A stretch of 48,435 bases of DNA, taken from the NCBI GenBank assembly GCA_016200135.1, contig JACQFI010000058.1, positions 1 through 48,435 of the forward strand, read 5' to 3'. Positions 43,003 through 48,435 of the stretch are shown in pieces; within the stretch, counting starts at the first letter, position 1, and every line of letters starts with the position of its first letter. The notes below the pieces were generated by a model. That model saw nothing but the letters and a program-made list of their open reading frames with translations. It did not search any database and was not told where the DNA came from. The DNA comes from Planctomycetota bacterium (GTDB lineage: Bacteria; Planctomycetota; SZUA-567; H5-PLA8). A program made the translations under genes and the position numbers.

Positions 43003-43971
43003 TTATGGGACGATAAGTTTACCACCTTCGAAGGTAATAAAGTCATTAGTAATACTTAGTTTCTTATTCCTTCTACCAATGAATTCAATACCCTCATTAT
43101 TTAGTGAACCTATTATTGCCTCTTTGAGCAAAGGATGATTAGCAATACAATCAAGACGATCCATAGAACCTTTTTTGGAAATAATATACAAGAACAACAA
43201 ATCTCGGCATCCCTCCACAAATCCCAGACTTTCCATGGGCCTATTAATATCGTATCTCAGATTTCTCAAGCCAACAATATTTCGAAATGTTTGCACATCC
43301 AGTGCATTGCAATACTGAACCCAAAGGCTAACCATTTTTACAGCCTCAACTTTTTTCACTGCATTGCAAAGGACCAACTTAAGCCTATGCAATGTCATTT
43401 GATCACTAAAATTCACAGTCCGCAGTTTGTTGCTTTTTGTAATACTCAAGTTCTTGATTCCTGATCCATCAATTGGTGAAACATCCGCAAAGGGCCAGCC
43501 TGTAACTTTAAGAGTTTCGATTGTTTTGCAAGAAGTGATTGCCTTAATATCCGGCCACTTTGCCAACGATATTTCCAATTGTTTCAAACGCAGTGTTTTA
43601 AGCAGTGGCGTCACTTGCGTTGGACTGGCGCTTCCCAATATGAGCGTGTGTAACTTCGAGAGCGATTTTAGCGGAGTAAAGTCGGTAATCCTGGGATTAT
43701 GGATTCGAATATCCTCTAGGTTTTCGAACAAACCTACAAACCCTAAAGAATTTAGCGAATGGTCAATGTAAATCCTCTTTACCCTATCAACATTAATATT
43801 TCTTCTTATCCAGCGCACCAATTCTTTTTCCTTTGAAGCATATTCCGAACACATGAACCCTATCGATTCCAGATTGCCAAGAGTCTTCCCACTTCTAATA
43901 GTAGTATTGGTGACATCATTCCCACTCATTATTGCGTCGGTGGGCCAGAATATAGATATATTGTAACTCAT
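43003..43971 (-). CDS. AT-rich leucine-rich-repeat-like protein
   Basis: A 322-residue product (from ATG 43971, with GGGGG 8 nt upstream; a TTG at 44046 would extend it). It has irregular leucine-rich units: LESIGFMCSEY, LEDIRIHNPRITDFTPLKSL, LHTLILGSASPTQVTPLL, IETLKVTGWPFADVSPIDG, LRNLRYDINRPMESL, LLFLYIISKKGS. No signal peptide is evident. The gene and its flanks (about 42880-44105) are far more AT-rich than everything around, so it was probably acquired from elsewhere. It lies between a Sel1 lipoprotein and a GH42-like gene. LRR proteins bind other proteins; its target is unknown. Confidence 0.72.
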   Translation of the reverse strand: MSYNISIFWPTDAIMSGNDVTNTTIRSGKTLGNLESIGFMCSEYASKEKELVRWIRRNINVDRVKRIYIDHSLNSLGFVGLFENLEDIRIHNPRITDFTPLKSLSKLHTLILGSASPTQVTPLLKTLRLKQLEISLAKWPDIKAITSCKTIETLKVTGWPFADVSPIDGSGIKNLSITKSNKLRTVNFSDQMTLHRLKLVLCNAVKKVEAVKMVSLWVQYCNALDVQTFRNIVGLRNLRYDINRPMESLGFVEGCRDLLFLYIISKKGSMDRLDCIANHPLLKEAIIGSLNNEGIEFIGRRNKKLSITNDFITFEGGKLIVP

Positions 43972-44105
43972 GACGTTGCCCCCACGAAAACCGGTAACTG
44001 CTAGCTGATATTGCAACATCCTGACTCGATATGATCGAATATTCAATCTTTGTATTTGTTTTAGTTTTGACGTTTGCTTGGTTCTTGGTTTTTATAATTT
44101 GGAAT

Positions 44106-47100
44106 TTACTTCCCGACCGTCATCGCCACGCCCAATGCATCCGCATCGCTTGCCGGGCGGCTTGCGTCGCCGCGCCAGACGCTCTGCTCGGCCGCGTGCT
44201 CGCCGGTCACCCGCCGCCGCTCGAAGCCCAGCCTTAAGCCGCGGCCTTCGTCGGGTGCGGACTCCAGGCCCAGGTCCTTCCATGGAATCGCAAGCTCCGC
44301 GCTCCAGCCCTTCTTCTGCATCTCCGCTGCGCAGCGCGCCTCTGCGGAGAGATTCCAGCCCACGTCCTTGCCGCGCGCGTCGAAGATCCGCCCGCGCGGG
44401 TCGATGCGCACGCGCACGGGCTCCGCCTTGCCACCCTCCACCGCCACCGCGGCCTCGAACCAATCTCCTGAAGCCAGCGCCTCGTCGTCGCGGTCCTCGG
44501 CGCGCAGCTTGAGATTACGCGCAGCCTCGAACTCGCGGTCGTTGCACTGCACGCCGATAAGCAGATGCGTCTCGTTGCGCCTCAAGTAAACCACCGTCGC
44601 TTCCGTGGGCGCGGCGGCGCTCGCGTCTTCTTTGCCATCCTGCTTGAGCGCGAAGCCGGCCACCTGCGGCGCGCGCCCCCAGCCGCGGTCGCCCAGCTTG
44701 CCGTCGATCTCGATGCCGCCCTTCTCTTCCTGCGGCACCAGCGCGACGCGAAACGGCAGCGCCCGGTGCTCCTCGCCCGAGGGCGTCTTGACCACCAGCT
44801 CTCCGTCCGTAGCCGTCTCCGGGCGCAGCTCGCGGCCCCTCATCTTCAGCACCAGATCCACTTCGTACGGCTCGGGCGTGGGATCGTCGGCCTTGAAGCG
44901 GCCCGCGGGGAACGCGAAGGACTCGAACGACCACGGCTTGGGCGCGCGGACATCGAATTGCGGCGGCGCGGTCAGGCCCTGGCCCGTCGCGGTCATGCGC
45001 ACGCGCCGCCGGTAGACCACCGCGCCGTCGCCGTCCAGCATCAGCTTCCCGGCCTGGCCCGAAGGCTCCGCCGTCCAGCGTTGCTCGGCTAAACTCGGCG
45101 GGAACATCCGGCCGTACAACTCGCCTTCTTTAAGCAGATGCGCTTCCTCGCCCGCGCCGGTCAGCGCGTCGCGGAAGAGCGCGCGGTAGTTGCCTGCGGG
45201 CTCGTTCAGCCCCAGCGCGATGGTGCCTTCCCAGCGCCCGTGCTCCGCGTAAAGATTCGCGTCGTAGTGCGGCAGGTGGCGGCCTTGCGGATCGTAGATC
45301 TCCAGCCGCAGGATGTGGCCGAGCACTTTCCCATCGCCGTCCGCGCCCGCGCGGTCCGTCTCGAGTTCCGCCCAGACCTTGAAGACGCCCTGCGGATTCG
45401 TGCGCCGGACCTTCGTATGCAGCCCCGCGACCTTGTACGGCAGCGCCGCCAGCAGCGTCGCGCGATCCGGGTCCAGCTTCGCGCGGCACTCGTTGCCGAG
45501 TCCCAGATACCCGCCCGAGCGCGCGTCGTACCAGTGCAGCTTTGACGCGATTGCCACGCGTCCATCCGTGGCCTTGGTCGGCTTCGCTTCCAGCCCGCGG
45601 ATGTACTCGAAACCACCGTCGCCGGGCTTGTCATTCGCTTCAGCATGCGGGAAGCCGTAGCCCTTCGAAATGATGCGCGGCTCGTGCGCAGGCGGCAGCA
45701 GCGCGATTAACTCCGCGCCGCCATCGGTCCAGAGCAGCCGGGCGACGCCGCGCAGCGGTGTGCCGTCCGGCGCGCGGACCACCAGGGCCGGTTCGCCAAG
45801 CGCCTCGAAGAGCATGTCACCGGTAAGCACCCGCAGCGCCTCGCCGCCCGTCGGCACGCCAAAGAGCCGCTCGTACCCCGCGCGCGTCATGCCCGTAAGC
45901 GCGAAGTCCGCCGCCGCCTGTTCGCGCAAGCGCGGATAGTCCTGCATCGCGAGGTTCAGGTACACGAAGCGGCCCAAGCCGCCGGGACGGATCAGCAGCG
46001 CCGCGGTCCCGTCTTCCTTGCTCAGGTTGATGCGCCGCGCGATGCCTTCGAGCGTGCGCCCGTAGCGCCACGCGCCGGTCGCGCGCAGACCCGGTTCGTT
46101 CACGCGCAGCTCGCTCGAGACCGGCCCGAACGTGCCCGTCGCGTCCGGCGCTTCGAGAATCACGCGCGCGGCCTCGCCGTCGCCGTGGAACGCCCCGTTG
46201 AACTCATGCGCCCAGAAGTCGGTGCGCCGGATGCCGAAGGCTTCGTCGAGAATGCCCGCGGTCGCGCCCGCGCCGTCGTCGCAATGCGGAGATTCGCGCC
46301 GCTTGCCCGCGCCGTCGAAGACCCCGCACTGGCTGTCCGCGATCACCACGCCGCCCAGCCGCGCGAACTCTTTGATCGCCGCGGCCTCCTCGTCGCTCAG
46401 CGAGAGGACCTTCGGCAGCACCAGCACTTTCGCGTCGAGCTTTCCCGCAAGCAGTTGCCGCGGCTCCACGAATTTCGGCGTGTAGCCCAGATCCATGAGC
46501 AGCGCGTGCCACGCGCGCAGCGCCAGCAGGCCCGTGTCGCGATCCGCCGCCTGCGCGCCGCCGCGCCGCACCCAGTCCGAACCGTCGAGCCGGCTGTCGA
46601 GCATCCAGTGCAGCGCCAGCGACCGCGGCGAATAGTAGATCGCCACGCCGTCGCGCTGTTCGCGCATGCGCGCGCGCTGTTCCGCCAAGCCCACCGCGAG
46701 CGCGCGCAGGTCTTCTTCGAGCGCCCGCGCCTCCTCCGTCAACTCACTCGCCGGTCCCGCAAAGAGTTTCTCCGTCTTCTCCAGCAGCGCGCCGCGGTCG
46801 CCTTGCAGCCAGCCGTCCCAGAGCCCGCGCCGCAACTCGGGGCCCGCTTCGAGCAGCGCCAGCGTCCGCCCGGCGGGGTTGAAGCTCTTATAAAGCGCGC
46901 GTTGCAGCACCGCGTCCGGGCCTTCGGGCGCGCACCAGTCCAGCACGCTCGCGAGCCGCGACCAGTCGTAGCCGCTCCACGCCGACGGCCCTTGCGTGCC
47001 GGTAAGGCCCACGCGCGCGCCCGCATCCGCCGCGCGCACCCACGAACGGTACTCGCCGAGCATCCGCGCGAAGGCAAAGTCCTGGAACGCGCGCCAGTCG

Positions 47101-48299
47101 CACCACGCCGCGTAATCTTCGCCGCCCGGCGGCGCGAGCTCGCTCAATTTAAACGCAAAGTACGGCGCGCCCTCGCGCCGCGGCAGAAGATTCGCCTTGT
47201 CGCCGGCCCGGAGCGCCTCGTACAGCTTCGCGTAATGCGGATCGGCGTCGGCCTTGGCCTCGTCGGTGGTCGGCGCACGCACTTCCTCCCAGCGCGGGAA
47301 GGTCGTGCCCCAATGCCGGTTCAGCTTCTCCAGCGAGCCGTAGCGGTCCTTCAGCCACGCGCGGAAGACGTCCAGCGTTAGCGCGTCCGCCGCCGCGTCC
47401 GCAGGATAGCCGCCGCAGTTCAGCGCCGGCGCATCGCCGAGCGCATACCCCAGCGGCGAGAGCCACGCGTGCGCCGCGAGCTTCGCTTCCGCCGCCGCCT
47501 TGGCCTTGCTCAGCTCGTTCTCATCGAAGAGGCGGCAGGCCCCGAACGCCTGCGGGTCGCGCGTCGCCGCGAACTTGGCCGCCTGAGCTTTCCAAGCCTC
47601 TGGTTGGGCCGCCTCGAACGCGTGCCACTGCGGCGGGATCAGCCCGTCGGCGAGGAACGGCAGGTCCATCTTCGCGAGCCGTTCCGCGTTCTGCCCGTTG
47701 GCCGGATCGAGCGGCGCGAGCCCGCGCACGCCCAGCGCCACGAGACGCTTCCAGTGCTCCGGTTCGACGCTGCCGGGCGCGAGGACCTGGTAGCCGTCCC
47801 ACTTCTCGGCCGCGCGGTCGATCTTGAAGGCCGCCTCGGCCGCGACGCGCCAATCCTGCGGGTCCTCGTTCTTCTTCTTCGCGCGCGGCGCCACCAGCGC
47901 GACCAGGCGATGACTGCGGCCCATCCCGCCTTCCGCCGCCAACGCGAACGGGATCGGCTCGTCCGCGGACGCATGCTTCTCGCGGCGGATCTCCACGTGA
48001 TTCACCACGCGCCCCGCGCCGTCGATCCACGCCAAACGCAGCACCAGCTTCTCTTCGCCGATTTTACCGTCGGACCACGTGCCCACGAGCTTGCCTACCA
48101 GCGTCCCGCCTTCCGGCACCGTGGTCTTCTCGAGCTCGATCTTTAGAGTGGACGCAGGCGCGTCTTCGCCCCGCGCGGCCTGAACGCCTATAAAGGAGAG
48201 CACGCACGCGGCGAGCGCCGCGCGGCGGAACAGACCAAACACGTTCGGACGCGCGCGGCGTTTTCCGCCCGCGAGCCCGCCCCCCTTTAGGTAAATCAT
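44106..48299 (-). CDS. Large exported GH42-like protein with C-terminal CBM9-like domain
   Basis: A 1,397-residue secreted protein. The signal segment LAACVLSFIGVQAARGE follows a basic N-terminus. After a beta domain comes a TIM-barrel-like part similar to GH42 beta-galactosidases (TLDVFRAWLKDRYGSLEKLN, then RHWGTTFPRWEEV). A trimerisation/amidotransferase-like part follows (KVLVLPKVLSLSDEEAAAI, then FARLGGVVIADS). The last 200 residues resemble a CBM9 carbohydrate-binding domain (EIDGKLGDRGWGRAPQVAGF to WSAELAIPWKDLGL). At the usual acid/base GDE position the sequence is GDA (47430-47435), so activity is doubtful. ATG 48299 is preferred; a promoter-like pair lies 10 nt upstream. Substrate unknown. 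Confidence 0.75.
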   Translation of the reverse strand: MIYLKGGGLAGGKRRARPNVFGLFRRAALAACVLSFIGVQAARGEDAPASTLKIELEKTTVPEGGTLVGKLVGTWSDGKIGEEKLVLRLAWIDGAGRVVNHVEIRREKHASADEPIPFALAAEGGMGRSHRLVALVAPRAKKKNEDPQDWRVAAEAAFKIDRAAEKWDGYQVLAPGSVEPEHWKRLVALGVRGLAPLDPANGQNAERLAKMDLPFLADGLIPPQWHAFEAAQPEAWKAQAAKFAATRDPQAFGACRLFDENELSKAKAAAEAKLAAHAWLSPLGYALGDAPALNCGGYPADAAADALTLDVFRAWLKDRYGSLEKLNRHWGTTFPRWEEVRAPTTDEAKADADPHYAKLYEALRAGDKANLLPRREGAPYFAFKLSELAPPGGEDYAAWCDWRAFQDFAFARMLGEYRSWVRAADAGARVGLTGTQGPSAWSGYDWSRLASVLDWCAPEGPDAVLQRALYKSFNPAGRTLALLEAGPELRRGLWDGWLQGDRGALLEKTEKLFAGPASELTEEARALEEDLRALAVGLAEQRARMREQRDGVAIYYSPRSLALHWMLDSRLDGSDWVRRGGAQAADRDTGLLALRAWHALLMDLGYTPKFVEPRQLLAGKLDAKVLVLPKVLSLSDEEAAAIKEFARLGGVVIADSQCGVFDGAGKRRESPHCDDGAGATAGILDEAFGIRRTDFWAHEFNGAFHGDGEAARVILEAPDATGTFGPVSSELRVNEPGLRATGAWRYGRTLEGIARRINLSKEDGTAALLIRPGGLGRFVYLNLAMQDYPRLREQAAADFALTGMTRAGYERLFGVPTGGEALRVLTGDMLFEALGEPALVVRAPDGTPLRGVARLLWTDGGAELIALLPPAHEPRIISKGYGFPHAEANDKPGDGGFEYIRGLEAKPTKATDGRVAIASKLHWYDARSGGYLGLGNECRAKLDPDRATLLAALPYKVAGLHTKVRRTNPQGVFKVWAELETDRAGADGDGKVLGHILRLEIYDPQGRHLPHYDANLYAEHGRWEGTIALGLNEPAGNYRALFRDALTGAGEEAHLLKEGELYGRMFPPSLAEQRWTAEPSGQAGKLMLDGDGAVVYRRRVRMTATGQGLTAPPQFDVRAPKPWSFESFAFPAGRFKADDPTPEPYEVDLVLKMRGRELRPETATDGELVVKTPSGEEHRALPFRVALVPQEEKGGIEIDGKLGDRGWGRAPQVAGFALKQDGKEDASAAAPTEATVVYLRRNETHLLIGVQCNDREFEAARNLKLRAEDRDDEALASGDWFEAAVAVEGGKAEPVRVRIDPRGRIFDARGKDVGWNLSAEARCAAEMQKKGWSAELAIPWKDLGLESAPDEGRGLRLGFERRRVTGEHAAEQSVWRGDASRPASDADALGVAMTVGK

Positions 48300-48309
48300 C
48301 GGCGCGAAG

Positions 48310-48338
48310 ATTATGCGAATCGCGCCAGACAAAAGCAA
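48310..48338 (-). promoter_or_regulatory. Candidate promoter of the GH42-like gene
   Basis: On the minus strand TTGCTT (48338-48333) and CATAAT (48315-48310) are exactly 17 nt apart. CATAAT ends 10 nt before the ATG at 48299, predicting a leader of only a few bases. No ribosome site is seen. Confidence 0.45.
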
Positions 48339-48361
48339 TCGCCGGAACGAACGATGCGAGA

Positions 48362-48375
48362 ACTTTGGACTTTGG
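48362..48375. repeat. ACTTTGG heptamer pair
   Basis: Two perfect 7-bp copies followed by GCC. Same period as the arrays at 1-27, 23590 and 24171. Confidence 0.55.
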
Positions 48376-48402
48376 GCCTCAGCGCAGCTTCGCCCCGCTT
48401 CC

Positions 48403-48425
48403 CCCTCCCCCCTTCCGGGGGAGGG
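48403..48425. repeat. CCCTCCCCC / GGGGGAGGG hairpin at the window end
   Basis: A perfect 9-bp stem around CTTCC, followed by TTGGGGAGGG at the window edge. It is a C/G-run palindrome of the same general style as the pair at 41269-41335 and probably continues outside the window. Confidence 0.55.
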
Positions 48426-48435
48426 TTGGGGAGGG

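Noticed and set aside
44031..44237. 68-codon plus-strand frame beginning with a hydrophobic helix
   Set aside because: Only the first 25 codons look protein-like; the rest is antisense to the GH42-like gene. T-rich DNA alone yields hydrophobic codons, so it is kept only as part of the AT-rich island finding.

Overview
The window is GC-rich DNA (roughly two-thirds G+C by eye) from a bacterial chromosome. The content points to Planctomycetota or a nearby deep-branching, Gram-negative-type lineage. The evidence is a set of small membrane proteins opening with the RRWFQIHLS-type motif, very large HEAT-repeat and TPR-like exported proteins, a VWA/glutamine-amidotransferase-like membrane protein, and an aa3-type cytochrome oxidase operon with two subunit III genes. 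The phylum is inferred from gene style; no rRNA or tRNA gene was found.

Layout, left to right. Positions 29-2844 (minus): an exported PpiC-type peptidyl-prolyl isomerase and a small SEC-C zinc protein. 2970-7812 (plus): dsbD and topA. 7819-11085 (minus): a DUF4388/PEGA/beta-propeller membrane protein. 11433-12929 (plus): an Old Yellow Enzyme-family oxidoreductase. 12930-26563 (minus): a large exported repeat protein split by an 8-bp repeat slip, glycerate kinase, a CxC/CxxC protein with a 7-residue tandem tail, gatA, a 1,160-residue HEAT protein, a four-helix-bundle (S23-type) protein between two heptamer arrays, and a VWA membrane protein. 26657-31717 (minus): the cytochrome c oxidase operon coxB-coxA-coxC1-coxC2-subunit IV plus a tiny CPMC membrane protein. 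32217-34370 (plus): a CPA2 cation/proton antiporter with a two-part UspA-like tail. 34781-36476 (plus): four tightly packed small membrane-protein genes. 36602-41086 (plus): a giant reductase/AMP-ligase/ACP/acyltransferase polyprotein of ElbD (ether-lipid) type, cut by one in-frame TAA. 41447-48299: an SRPBCC protein, a Sel1 lipoprotein, an AT-rich leucine-rich-repeat gene and a GH42-like exported protein with a C-terminal CBM9-like domain.

Functional themes are the cell envelope and respiration: periplasmic folding (PPIase, DsbD), aerobic terminal oxidase, proton/cation antiport, and membrane lipid synthesis. TopA, GatA and glycerate kinase are housekeeping.

Non-coding DNA is the most unusual part. 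Seven short near-tandem repeat islands (unit 7-9 bp, all different in sequence) sit between genes or at gene ends. There are also scattered perfect GC hairpins and a 254-bp MITE-like palindrome (34435-34688). Two long genes appear broken, one by a GACGGCGC triplication (15356-15379) and one by a TAA codon (37502-37504). Several starts lie so close to a -10-like box that leaderless or near-leaderless mRNAs are likely.
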